A stretch of 64,000 nt of DNA from Sisyra terminalis. Taxonomy: Eukaryota; Arthropoda; Insecta; Neuroptera; Sisyridae. Where the stretch lies: positions 37,820,001 to 37,884,000 of the forward strand of contig OY292278.1 in assembly GCA_958496175.1 (NCBI GenBank), written 5' to 3'. The stretch's first letter is position 1; every line of letters starts with the position of its first letter. A model generated the notes under the pieces. That model saw nothing but the letters and a program-made list of their open reading frames with translations, ran no database searches and was not told the origin of the DNA. The translations under genes and the position numbers were made by a program. Positions 12,201-23,600 of this stretch are shown piece after piece.

Positions 12201-15200
12201 AATTGTGATTGTTAGACTATAGTATATAAAAGATTTATGATTTGCCAACTTTATAACAATATATAATTATAATTGAGTAGGAAACGAATTAGGAAAAATT
12301 AATTACACTTATTTAAAAAGGTCGCTACAATAATCATTAGACAATAATTACCCATTGGCACCGCTGGTTTAATAAATCGTTCACTCGTACGTCGCACGGA
12401 CGGTGCTGGAGGACTGCACTGAAGTCCTCCCGTTATCACAGTCGAAGCAGCAACAGACACTGACGTTAATGGAATATTCGATGGAACCGATTGTCCACAC
12501 AACTGACATCGTGGTACTTCCCGACAAATTGGAGCAATCAAATTCATACCTAAATTTGCACAAAAATATAAATCAATTGAAACTCATATAAAATCATTGT
12601 ATGCTGTGTATGCAACCAGGCACACACTTACGCAACAAAATTCACATAAACGAAAAATCGAATTTACTATCAAACCTAATAATATACAAGTTGAAATCAA
12701 TTGCCAAGCATACGAATATTGAATAACTATATAAATATGAAATAATTTTGCTAGATTGAAAAAATTGAAATTTAATGCACACCTGGACTTAGTGGTCTAG
12801 ATACGCTAGGTGATGGATGAGGGCTGGACAATGTGCGTTGTCTAGCACCACTCAGCACTTGTTCATTGTAGTGACGTTCTTCCTCCATCTCCAAACTGCT
12901 TTCGCTTTCCGACAACTGGCGACACAGTGCTTCCCGACGTTCCACTTCCAACTGCAACTTGCGTTGCAATCGCAAATTTTCCTCCCGAATTTGCCGCTCT
13001 TCCTGCATACGTTGCGAATGTTCCTGTTGTGAACTGGCGAGACCATGTCGGAGTCTCGCCACTTCTTGTCGTAACGTTTGAATGTGACCCGTAATATTAG
13101 CTGCCGTATCTCCGTTGTTGATATCCCTAAAAAACATATAAATTTAAAATAAATTTGAGGAAAATGGAAGACAGGACTTAGATTGTCCTTAAAGGTCCTC
13201 ATTCTTTGGCTAGAAATCCTTTTAATTTTTGGGACCACCTGGACAAAAATTAGAAAATCCTTCTCTAGATACCCTAGTGTAGGGGTCCGCAACCCTTTTT
13301 GCATCAAAAGCAAATAGATACCATTTATTTTTTCAAGGCATGTGTACAGTTGGACATAGCCAATAAAATATATAGGTAATACCAGAAAACATTTAGTTCC
13401 AAAAATTAAATTATAAAATTCTGGTAAGATCGAATTGAAAGAATGTATTACTAGAGGGCGTTATGGGCGTTATTACAAAGATGGAAACAAACCAAACTAT
13501 ACCCAGAAGATACTGTTTCTTAAAAGTTTTTTTTTAATTGTTATTTACTGTCGCTTTATAACTACTAAGGTCTTTTAGCGACTCTAGGGTTCACTAAATC
13601 CGTTATCGAGAAATATTGAAAATTTGCACGATACGAGAATCGAACCCACTACCTACTACCTTTCTAGTTTTGGAGCGGTCACCTAGACCACTCGGCTACC
13701 AGTAGGAAATTTTTTAAAAGTTATACTATACTTTTAACCACCCTGCATCAAACCACCAAAATTAAACTACTTCCTATTATTTCGACCAGATCTAGAACAA
13801 AACAAAACAACATCTATCCCAATTTGTGCAAAAGAAAAACACAATAGGTTTGGTCGAAGGAACACATCCGATAATTCGGCAATCCTATTGGACCAGATTT
13901 GATCTAAATTTTGTATAACTTGGGATGGATTTCGGATCATAAGGATCGATTCCAACTCGATCAATTTACCAACACCGCTACCACTACAACTGAGAACGAT
14001 GTAGTAAAAAAAAACTCTTATATTTATTGTTAGTTAATTTTTTTTTCTATTAATTGTTTCACATTTTAATTTATTTTATTTTTCTTATTATTGCATAATT
14101 GTTTATAGAAGTATAATTTTGATTTATACTTTTAATTTGATCAATCCTTAACAGCTTAATCTTAAGCATCTGTTATTTGCTACATTCCACTGATAGCAAA
14201 ACGTTTAACTATTAACACTATTTCAATGGGGAAAATTATAATGATGTAATTATTTTCGCTTGTATCACTAAATATATTTTTTTCACAACATTTTATTATA
14301 AGCTCAAATATTTTTTCAAGTGCCCGCACAGCGGCGAGCCCACATAAAACAGTTGGCGGGCGCCATGGGACTCGCGAGCATAATGTAGGGGACCACTGGC
14401 CTAGTGGGTTAACTGTTGAGCTTTATTTCAGTAGCAAATCTAGTCAATTGCAACCACAGACTCTCTACTCTTGACTGTTGAAAAAATAGATAAAAATGGA
14501 AGATATTGCTTTTTACAAGGTAATGTATCCTACACTTTTTTTCCATAGGCAAAAGTTAGCACCTCATAATTGGAACTAGGAATAATGCTAGAGTGTAATA
14601 GTCTTTCTAGGATAAAGTATTCTTTCTTTTCCAACGTTGTATCCAACGTGTGACGAATGTTGGTTTAACCGGATCGTATCTTTTCAGATTCTTTTATCTC
14701 AGACTTTCCATGCCGCAGTAAATAAAGTTAATTTTGTTAGTTTAGATATGTCGTTATCTTTTTTCTTCCACGTTTCCTTATATTAAGAATCCATTCATGT
14801 TGTGGTATTGGAAAATATGCCCTAAGAACTTTGGAATCTCAAAAGAAAAGTCACCAAAAAGTCTAGTAGAATAAGATTGATTCACGGATTCCTAAGGGAT
14901 AATTCATAAATTACTCAAAAAGAAGAAAGAAGATAACACAATTTTCACAGAATGAATCTAATGTCTTGCACAATGTATAAATGGTCCTTAACCCAAGGAT
15001 TTACACTTTGAAGATCATTGCTCAAAAGCCAAAGCAACCTTGGTAACTTTTTCTAGAAACTCTTTTTTTGGCGACGTCTTTAGGAATTGTCCGTAACTAC
15101 GATATAATTATTGTTAAGTTGATTGAATCAATATTTTAAGATGCTAAGGGTTAAATTTCTTATTAAATCATGTAAAAAATCGAGGGACTTACAGTCCCTA

Positions 15201-16643
15201 GCCATATTATTAGACGCACTTACGATTTTATACAAAATGTACATATTCTACTTAATTAAATTTAATTTTGTTTACTTTTTACATTACAAAAAGTTGTATT
15301 GATTTTAAGGAAATTTATTTTCTGGATAAGGCTAAAACCTTGTTTATTATCCCTATTACCCTACTTTACGATAATAGCCTTGATTTGAAACCCATTGAAA
15401 ATATTTGGAAATTGCTAAAGAAAAAAGTAGCCAAATATGTGGTCAGAACAGAAAAATAGCCCTTAGAAAAATTATTCACGTATGGAATCATCATCCACAA
15501 ATGCAGTATACAGTATTGTCCTTCATAGATAGCATACTGCGCAGAATGGGAAACTTAAATATCTGTAAACGAGCTTTCAATTCAATATTAAACAATTCAG
15601 CTCGCCATAATTAAGATGTTTAATTAATTTGAAGGTAAAAATTTATTTTTTAGTAAATATGAATTTTGGTCACGCTAGTTGGTAATAAGCGTAATAAATA
15701 AAAATTTTACAGGAAAGTTAAACCCAATCAAAAATAAGGGCCCAAAATAAAATAGCTCTTACTTCAGGTTTAATACAAAGCCTATGATGCATCTATTAAT
15801 ATGGCCAGGGACTATAGTACCACACCTTCAATTTACTATTAGCAAAAAAAGTATTTTACGATTTTTACCTAGGACTAGCCGGATCCGAGACGGGTTGATC
15901 TAGTTTTATTTGCAACATCCGTTTTTCCGCTTCCAACTTATCCATCCGTTTCCAAAGTCGATTCACGAGTGCTTCCTGCTCCTGTTCCAACGTATTTTCA
16001 AGTTCTACCTTCTCCCTTCGAAGTTGCTCTAAATTTGTTTGTTTCGCTAATGTTTCAGCTTCTAATTTTTCAATTTTACGCATTAGTTTATTCACTAGGC
16101 ATTCTTGTTCTTGTTCTAAAGTTTGTTCCAATCTGTGGAAGAAAAATCCATCATTGATTTTGTGTTTAGGTTTTGATTTTATATTGAGGATAATTACCTG
16201 CATTTTTCTTGACGTAATTGATTTAATTTACGACTTAAATCATTCGTGAGACATTCTTCTTCACGTTCATAGTGATGTGCAAGGGTTTCTTTTTCTTTTT
16301 TGAGCGCTTGGATTTTCTTAAGTAATGTATTTGAGATAAATTCTTCTTCTTGTTCAGCTTTTGCTTGCTGAAAGATTTATTTTCAAGGAATTGAAGTTGG
16401 AAGCTTTTTAAGTATGCAAGGACTTACGATTATAACAGAAGCTTGACGAAGACCTCGATTTTCCTCTTGTAAAGCTTTGACACGTAGCTTATAAGTTTCA
16501 AGTTCGACTTTAAGAACTCGATTTTGTTGTTGAAGACTTTCGATTCGTTTTTGCATTTGTTCACGCGATATAGGACTAGGAGGCATCATAATAGGACCAC
16601 CATCGATACTACTCGAATCAGATTCACTAGCGGAATCAGCCAT
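9256..16643 (-). CDS. CCDC6: Coiled-coil domain-containing protein 6 (CCDC6) orthologue, 6 coding exons
   Basis: Exons in transcript order: 16643-16428, 16367-16198, 16132-15869, 13126-12783, 12549-12352, 9362-9256. All junctions are GT-AG with matching phases, giving 432 residues (human CCDC6 is about 474). The start is set by the family N terminus MADSASESD; an in-frame upstream ATG at 16649 exists but is not family-like. Exons 1-4 encode a long coiled coil with signature strings such as [44 protein letters not shown] and [19 protein letters not shown], all nearly identical to vertebrate CCDC6. The tail is Pro/Ser rich with SRPLSPG, like the phosphorylated C terminus of the human protein. 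Vertebrate CCDC6 is a pro-apoptotic scaffold in the DNA-damage response and a partner in RET fusions; its insect role is not established. Introns 3 and 5 (each about 2.7-3 kb) are filled with transposon debris. Confidence 0.95.
9438..9652. mobile_element. MITE family A copy, CCDC6 intron 5
   Basis: Terminal inverted repeats of about 35 bp (GCTCAAGTGCCTTTTAGATC at the left, its inverse ending CTTGAGC at the right) and the family core CAACGTTGC. The internal sequence is non-coding. One of about nine copies in the window. Confidence 0.85.
9775..10560. repeat. Nested hairpins in CCDC6 intron 5
   Basis: An inner hairpin pairs about 9783-9818 with 9998-10034 (shared core TGAAATGGACTTA). It adjoins a larger foldback pairing about 10034-10075 with 10511-10550 (TATCGATACTTAAAAATT). 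A third inverted pair inside the foldback, about 10168-10230 with 10385-10447, carries GGGGTCCAGGGGC at its tip. No coding sequence. It reads as foldback elements inserted next to or inside one another. Confidence 0.7.
10931..11134 (+). pseudogene. Short open frame, possible repetitive-gene fragment
   Basis: A 67-codon frame in CCDC6 intron 5 with natural-looking composition (string [19 protein letters not shown], then [13 protein letters not shown]). It vaguely recalls the tail of proteins repeated many times in arthropod genomes, but I cannot name the family with confidence. The remainder of such a gene is absent nearby, so if real it is a fragment. Confidence 0.3.
11406..11510. mobile_element. 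MITE family B, right end, CCDC6 intron 5
   Basis: Shares CACTTGTGGTGGCGCC, a GACACATTTCC motif and a TATTATCTTAC end with the complete copy at 29575-29791. The left half is missing or decayed. Confidence 0.6.
13280..14398. mobile_element. hAT-like element in CCDC6 intron 3
   Basis: Imperfect terminal repeats (left TAGGGGTCCGCAACCC, right ending GGGGACCACTG) are flanked by near-identical 8-bp duplications, CCCTAGTG at 13272-13279 and GCCTAGTG at 14399-14406. An 8-bp duplication and this TIR type are hAT hallmarks. I see no transposase frame, so it is non-autonomous. A SINE is inserted inside it at about 13527-13706. Confidence 0.7.
13527..13706 (-). mobile_element. tRNA-derived SINE, copy 1
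   Basis: On the minus strand it has an A box TAGCCGAGTGG and a B box GGGTTCGATTCTC, then a family body ending GCGACAGTAAATAAC and an A/T-rich tail. It is inserted within the hAT-like element of CCDC6 intron 3 and so is younger than it. Confidence 0.8.
15192..15816 (+). pseudogene. Dead Tc1/mariner-family transposon with transposase remnant
   Basis: Inverted repeats AGTCCCTAGCCATATTATTA (left) and its near-inverse at about 15795-15813 bound the element. Inside, about 15340-15610 in two frames encodes the C-terminal end of a Tc1-type transposase: the string [20 protein letters not shown] matches the family DLNPIENxW motif that carries the last catalytic acidic region. The frame shifts near 15430 and the N-terminal part is missing, so it is inactive. 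It sits in CCDC6 intron 3. Confidence 0.7.
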
Positions 16644-17265
16644 CTGCATTTTATTGTAATTTTTAAAAAACAAGTTTTCGATTATTTAATCAAATTAAAT
16701 TACTATGAAAAAAATAAATTTTGGTTAGTGAAAATATTTCGTCGCACTTTTCGAGATTTTAGGCCAAGCCGACAGTATGTAACATTTGGGTGAGAATCGA
16801 AAAACGTGCTAGTTTAGCAAGTTTCAAGTTTGATAGGATGTGCACGTAGACATTTCCTTATTTAAATATTTCAGATTGTGACGCTCACCTTTAGTGGTTA
16901 TTACAATCAATTAATAATTAATAATTGATAAGACGATTTATGTTGCGTCTTTACCAGAATTTTGACATTAGACGATGATCGCTTGTCGCTGCTCGTCGCC
17001 ATGAAAATTTCACATCAACAAATTGCATGTCATTTCTAGTTCCATTCCATGCTTCAACTAACACAGTTGGCAGCACCTCCTAAATCAACACAAGCGCCAA
17101 TTGAAGCGCAATTTATTCAAATTAACAATGTAAAAATGTCCTTACTTTTGAAGTTGCAATTGAAAATAAAAGATTATTGTTACCAATTATCACTTCTTTC
17201 TGAAATTCTCAATCAATAATTTTGGTATTTGAATATCGGTCTTAATTCTTTGTTTCAATATTCTC
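16644..17265. other. Upstream region of CCDC6
   Basis: Spacer between the CCDC6 start and the repeat element at 17268. It should hold the CCDC6 promoter and 5' UTR; I see no clear core promoter motif. Confidence 0.35.
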
Positions 17266-17267
17266 AT

Positions 17268-18353
17268 ATTAGATGTATCGGAAAGTAATTTCATTTTTCA
17301 ACTTATAGCCATTCAATTGTCATTTATCTTCTTATAAGTTATTTCAAAATGGTACTAAAGCCATTATATGATTGAAACTTATTAACTTATAAAAAAATAC
17401 AATTATTTTTTATTCCAAAATTTATATTAAAATGGTAAGACTAAAACCCCAAGGAATACAAATTCGGTATTGTATGCTCTTCGAGTTTAACTGAGTAGCA
17501 AACCAAAGTTGTTACTAAAAACAGTTTTTTTAAAGTGGTAATAAAGACATTTTATGATTAAAACTTATTAAATTATAAAAAATTACAAAATATTTGTATT
17601 CCGAAATCTATATTGAAATGGTAAGACCAAAACCCTAAGGAATATAAATTCGGTATAGTATGCTCTTCGAGTTTCACGGAGTAGTAACGTAAAGTTATTA
17701 CTAAAAACATTTTCAATGTTTATCTAAGTGCATTAGATGTCCGTTAATGCCTAGTGAGTTTTTTTAATTCCAAACTCGATAATTTTCATTCTTCCAACTA
17801 GTACCAACGAAAAATGGCAAAAAAATTAACTAATAAGAAATTAAGGGAGGAAATGGTACCAAATGTATGCCAGAAAGCCGAAAAGTTATCAAATAATCCT
17901 AATCAATCTTGGTCGATCAACCAAATACCCAAAAACTGTTTACAGATAAAATTCACTGCAACACGGTAGTTCAAGAAAACCCCCCAAGAAAGCAGAAGAA
18001 AAGCCCTGGAAAAAACTAATTAACTAAGGAGGAGGTGATATTACCGTACCCACTATAATCGTTTAAATATTTCATCGAATTTTTGTTTATTTCAATCGTT
18101 ATCACATTTACTAAGTGGTAGAAAAATTGAAAACTTAATTGATGTTCAAAATGTAATTTTTTGATAATTTTCTTAGGAATCAATTGATTTTTACTAATTT
18201 GGAATAAAAAATTTGCACACTAGATGTCAAAACGTTGATACTATTGAGGCTTATTATTTCATTTATTTAAAATCAAAAGTTGTAACAAAATTTTGGATTT
18301 TAATTGTTTAAAAACAATTATTTGAATTACTCTCCGGTACACCTAACATTACA
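17268..18353. mobile_element. TIR element with internal 185-bp tandem duplication
   Basis: Left terminal repeat near 17268 (TTAGATGTATCGGAAAGTAA) and an inverted right copy near 18332-18353 (TTACTCTCCGGTACACCTAA). Inside, a unit of about 185 bp is repeated twice, about 17349-17533 and 17534-17730; shared strings include TATGCTCTTCGAGTTT and TAAATTCGGTAT. An inverted second copy with a single unit lies at about 61430-62034. The TTAG..TGTACCGG end recalls mariner-type ends, but no transposase is recognised. Confidence 0.7.
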
Positions 18354-18550
18354 CTAGCTGGCAAAACATTATTTCTCTAAGGTTTTCTACACCAACTCTG
18401 GACAACCCAAAAGTTTTAACGAACCTCTTTGTAAATGCATTGTATTTCTGCGGGTCGCATTGCAAGTATATATAACAGGTTATTGATAATAACAGAATAT
18501 ACTCAAGATAATATACAAAGATCATAAAACAGAAGGCTTACAGGATTTCA
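18354..18550. other. Spacer with possible hAT remnant
   Basis: Strings such as TGCGGGTCGCATTGC at about 18449 and GTGAGCCGCATGCGGCTCG at about 18847 resemble the ends of hAT-type elements seen elsewhere in the window, but no target duplication is evident. Confidence 0.3.
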
Positions 18551-18551
18551 T

Positions 18552-18730
18552 TGATTTTTTTTTATTTACCATCACTTTATAACTACTAAGGTCTTTTAGT
18601 GACTCTAAGGTTAATTAAATCCGTTATCGAGAAATATTGAAAATTTACACGATACGAGGATCGAACCCATTACCTACTAGTTTTGGAGCAGCCACTTAGA
18701 CTGACTTAGACCACTCGGTTACCAGTAGGC
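18552..18730 (-). mobile_element. tRNA-derived SINE, copy 2
   Basis: Same family as copy 1, minus orientation, with B box GGTTCGATCCTCG and the characteristic TAGTAGTTATAAAGTGAT body end. A short local duplication (ACTTAGACT) sits in the tRNA-like part. Confidence 0.8.
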
Positions 18731-20003
18731 TAATTCATTGAAATTATAATACATTATAATGAACAGCAAAAATGATGCATTTGAATATTTGTTGGGTAAA
18801 TGGTTGGAAATGGTGAATTTTACCGGGAACTACACAACTTAACATGGTGAGCCGCATGCGGCTCGTAAGATCTCTGGCCCTATTCTATACTAATCTCAAT
18901 ACCTAAAAAAATTATGTGAACCCGAAAATTACCCTTTCATAAGCATAATGTATAAAATCTGACGTTGTCACAAACTTAATCTTCCGAATTACTTCAATAC
19001 ATTACAATAGAATTTCCACCGTTACAAAGAGTATAAGATTCGACGATTTTTTTCCAGGTCTAAGACAAGTCTAAAGGAAATAAAAGTAAATATTTAAAAA
19101 GATAAGGAACTTTTCTCGTCTTTATAATTCAGAAGATATCATATTTTTTACTTCGCTTCTATTACCTCTCTTTGATGTTAGGTTTGTAAGGTACAAAACT
19201 TATAATTTCATTTTTTACCTACTTCCCAGCACTTTATCGTGGTGAATTTTGGTATACCTGCTTACTTTCGATGTCAACGCATGAATTCCTCGTAAAATTT
19301 AATAACCACCAAGTATTTCTACTTTAACTAAATAACTAACTTTGAAAGAAACTACGGTTGCCTACCTTCACAGGCGCATGTATATTGAAATAAATACCAA
19401 CAATCAAGTAGCTCAAATTTAAGACAATTGACAAAATTGATTTTAAAAATTGTATATAGTTTTCTATCGAAGCGAGGGTTATTCCATATTACCAAATTAT
19501 AAACAAAATTGCACAACCTTCCCTTTGATGCACTACTAGAAAGCTTATGATTCTCATTAACTGGCTAATATCGGTGCTAAATTTATTTTTTAGTTTTAAT
19601 GCATTTTGTCAATAGAACTGAGGTTTATAAAATCATTTTTTAAATATTATTATTAGTTACTTAATTCATGTTCTAGTAAACAGGTGCGAATATAAAATCT
19701 GCAAAAATTCAGTTTTGAAAAAATTACCCATGATTACGCTAACCATTTTAGGGTTACACATTATGATGTCATTGTTGATTTTTATGGAAAACTCAAATTT
19801 TCAATAAATAATATGATTCCAACATGAATACGATTTTACCCGTTTATACGTGGTGCCATCTCGTTATAAAATGTAATATGATTTATTTAAAGTTACAGTA
19901 GCCTTGTATAGCTTACATACAAGATCAAGTTAAATGAAAATATTTTTTTGGTGATTTTTCGTCTACGCAATTTTTGAGAATTCGTACAAATATCAAACTA
20001 AGC

Positions 20004-20140
20004 CTACCGGTGGTCGGCAAAACTGATAGGTGTTGGGTTTGATCCTTATACTCAGCAAATTTTATATTTCTCGATTACTAATTTTTATTGACCTTAGAAT
20101 CACTAAAGACGTTAGTAGTTATAAAACGACGGTGAATGAT
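20004..20140 (+). mobile_element. tRNA-derived SINE, copy 9 (only plus-strand copy)
   Basis: Reads GCCTACCGGTGGTCGGC, then a degraded B box GGGTTTGATCC, then the family body TTAGTAGTTATAAAACGACGG. It is the most diverged copy and forms an inverted pair with the copy just downstream. Confidence 0.65.
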
Positions 20141-20165
20141 ACCTCTCATTAAGCACCTTATTATT

Positions 20166-20353
20166 TTTTTGTTATTGTTTTTTAACGTCGCTTTATATAT
20201 ACCAACGTTTTTAGCGACTATAGGGTTAGTAAAAAAGTAAATCGATTAAATCAAAATAAATAATAAAAAATCAGTAAATTGAGAAATATCGAAAATTGTT
20301 CGATGCGAGATTTGACCTTAACACTTGCCAGTTTTGGATCGGTCACCAGTAGG
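20166..20353 (-). mobile_element. tRNA-derived SINE, copy 3
   Basis: Minus orientation with the family body and degraded promoter boxes. A short insertion of about 40 bp near 20230-20275 interrupts the body. Together with the copy at 20004 it could fold into a hairpin. Confidence 0.65.
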
Positions 20354-20592
20354 TTCCCTATTCTTTATATTTGAATATTTCAAAAAATTAAACCGTATTT
20401 TCAGAAAATAAAAAATTTAATGCCAATTTAAATTTTTTCCTTAATTTGATAGTTTAATTTGAAAAGAAAAATCATTCTTACTGGACTTCTTTTTTCAAGA
20501 TACACCTTTTCTCTTCCTATAAACTTTCGGTCGATTAGTAAAGTAATACAATTGTTTTACAAAATATTCCACTTTTAAGAAAAAGACTTATT

Positions 20593-20598
20593 TTATTT
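20593..20598 (-). terminator. Candidate SENP poly(A) signal
   Basis: AATAAA on the minus strand about 70 nt after the SENP6/7 stop codon. Confidence 0.5.
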
Positions 20599-20664
20599 AA
20601 TAATATTATATCATCGTAATTCATAATCTTAACAAAATTTTAACTGTAAAATATTTGAGAAACC

Positions 20665-23600
20665 TTAGTTAGTATTTTCGTTTGTTTTCTCCAATCTAAT
20701 TTTTTTTACGTCAACTGATGGACTGTTTTCTGCATGTTTATGCCTAACTATCCTTTTCGATTTTAAATAAGACATAACGTCCGATTTTTTTTTACTATCA
20801 CTATAATTGGAACAAATTGACATTAGTCCATCTGTCATTTTCACCGCACTATTTTCCGAGGAACTCGTTCCGTTGTCGTTAATTGTTTTTGATTCGTTTT
20901 TATCACTTTCTAATGTTAGGCTCACGTCATATACTTTTCTTTTGATTCCCGTTTCGCTTTTTGTATTGTTTGTGTTACATTTTTTATTGATTAGTTTCAG
21001 TTCAATTTGTTTACGACCTCGTAGTTTGACCATTGGATCCTAAAACGAAAAAGGTAAAATTCAATTAATTATTTGATATACAAGCGTTTACAAGTACGTT
21101 TGGTATAGTTTGACTTGCATCAAGATCTGAATTGGTTTCTTCTTCTTTTTCCGTCGGCGATTTCTGTGGAGACTCGTTGGTTTCTTCAGCTTTTGGAGAT
21201 AACGATTGCGACGAAGACGGCGATGCATTATTTTCTTTAAAGCTATCATCATTTTCGGTTTTACTTCCTTCCGGGGGAAGTAATGCTCCTAAAACAGGCT
21301 TTTTTTTAGTAAAAATTCCAAATTAAGTGTCGCCAAATTTACCGTTTTCAGTTGGAAAATTAATATTATTAGGAAGTAGTGAATGATCAACTCCATATTC
21401 GGACATTAATTTTTTAATTAAAATTGCAATATCTTCTCTTTTTTTCACTGTTTTGAATTCCTCAAACCAGTCTTTTAAATGCTTAATTGGAATATTGTAG
21501 TCCTTAATTGGATTCTGGAAAAAAATAAAAGATATTCTGAGATTACCTTTTACTAAATACAAACTATATTAATGAAGCTTTAAGAAGGACATCATTGAAC
21601 GTAATTTGCGTAATAAACTAATAAACGTAAGTCAGTGTTTCCTAACATTTTTTTAGGCTATACGTCCTCTACTTTTCTAAAATTCTTATATCTTCTTAAT
21701 ATAAACATAAGTTGAAGTAGATACAGAAAGTGGTTTAACGGTTACCTTAAACTTTCAACTTATCCGTTTTACACTGCCCATATTCCTCCGAATTACCCTC
21801 TCCCTCTGTGAGGTATGAGCAAATCTCATTTTTTTAAAGTTAAACTCCTTTGGGCATGTTACCTGAGTATATTTTTTGGTAAAGGACGAAATTGGTATAA
21901 CATATTGTAAGTTAGGTCAAATAGAGAAGCAATTTTCTTCTAAAACTTATTTAGGAATTTTTTTTCTCATTGTTAAAAATTAAAAAAATATAATACTTTT
22001 TCAAAAAGCGTCAATCTCTAAATTTTGCCAAGAAATACTATTTATGCTTATCTATATTTATATTTATTTATTTTTTTTGAAAGAATAAAAAAAATAAAGG
22101 TTCAAGTCCCTTTTAGGTCGGTCCATATCCGGCAACGTTACATTTTCTACTTTGTTTTTAATTTAATTCCCGACTAAATCGAACCATTATAAAAATTAAG
22201 CCACAAAAGAGGAAAATATATCATATTAGAATTGAATTAGTAAAAATAATAAAAAACAAAGCAAAAAAAGCAAGATATTATCTGATGTTACATGCGATTG
22301 AAGTTTAGATGGTTTTATGATTTCTTCTGCTACTTTGATGATCGATTTCACCCCTTAAACGTGATTTGTTTTCGGAAAAATTTGCACAGCATATACGGGT
22401 GGACTTGTACTTTCGATTGGCATCATAAAAAAACATCTTTGAAATTTGACGATTTTCGTGAAAAATCACGATGGTTAACCAACGGTTTTTTTTTACGATT
22501 TTTTTTTTGTACGCATTCAAAATAGATCGTTATATTATCATTAAATTAATATTTACGGACACGAAACTGTATTAGGTTCGAAAATCATCCCTTATTTAAC
22601 GATGTTACATGCGATTGAAGTTTAGATGGTTTGATTAGTTGCCAAATATTGACCGACCTAAAAGGGACTTGAGCCAAAATAAATAGCATCTTTTTTCGTA
22701 GTTTTATATGTAAACAAACTTAGGTACGAGACCGAAATAAGACTGTATACTTTTATTCTTATGCGACAATATTCCTCTATTGTGCCGTTCTGTATTATTC
22801 CCTACTCCTCGGCAAAAGCTTCAGTTTACAAACATTTTATAAAATAAAATACAACACTAACTATCTACTCATAATGGATTCCTGTATGTATAATGGAAGT
22901 TTATTTAGAAAAATTAATTTAACCTACATAATTCATTTTAAATTTTTAATGGAACTTCAATTTTGTCTTGTAGGATATTCCTCGACAATTACTGTACTTT
23001 CCTCAGAAGCCGAGGAAAACTATTTGCAAAAGCATTTAATTTCTAATTAAAGATAAGCTAAGCTATTGATTCCACTTACAGTTATGAAAGATTCAACATA
23101 TTGAACTAAATATAATCCGCAGTCTGTAAAATTATTTTGTTGAGGAACTTTAGGACAGTGGCCCCGCATATTGAATTTATTAAATATCATATTTGATTTG
23201 AATTTTTCACGATGTTCCCAGGTCAGGTAATCACGCAGCGTTGCCACCACTCGAGACCTGGAGCTTCCAGAGGCCAAGGAATCAAAGATTAAAATGCAAG
23301 GTCTGAAAACAGTTATAAAAACATTAATTTTAATCAATAGAAAATTTAATATTCGTACTGTTTAATTGCGTTTGGGTTGATTGGGGTGATAGGTTTTTCT
23401 TCAGGTGGCGTTGATTCTTGTGGTGATTGTTCATCGGTAGCTGTTTCGTCATCACTTTCCCCTTGTTCCAAATCAGAATCACTTCCTTCAGCTTCGTCCC
23501 GTTCTTCTTCACCATCTTCGGTCATCGTTATCACAGTAGTATCCGATTTGACTTTTTCGCGTTTCGTTACATTGTTCTCTTTTACTTTATTGATGTCAAC

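Noticed and set aside
12817..13032. Plus-strand frame of 71 codons opposite CCDC6 exon 4
   Set aside because: Antisense shadow of the conserved coiled-coil exon.
13600..13706. Candidate tRNA gene on the minus strand
   Set aside because: The promoter boxes are there but stems do not close, and the same sequence with a non-tRNA body recurs eight more times: it is a SINE head.
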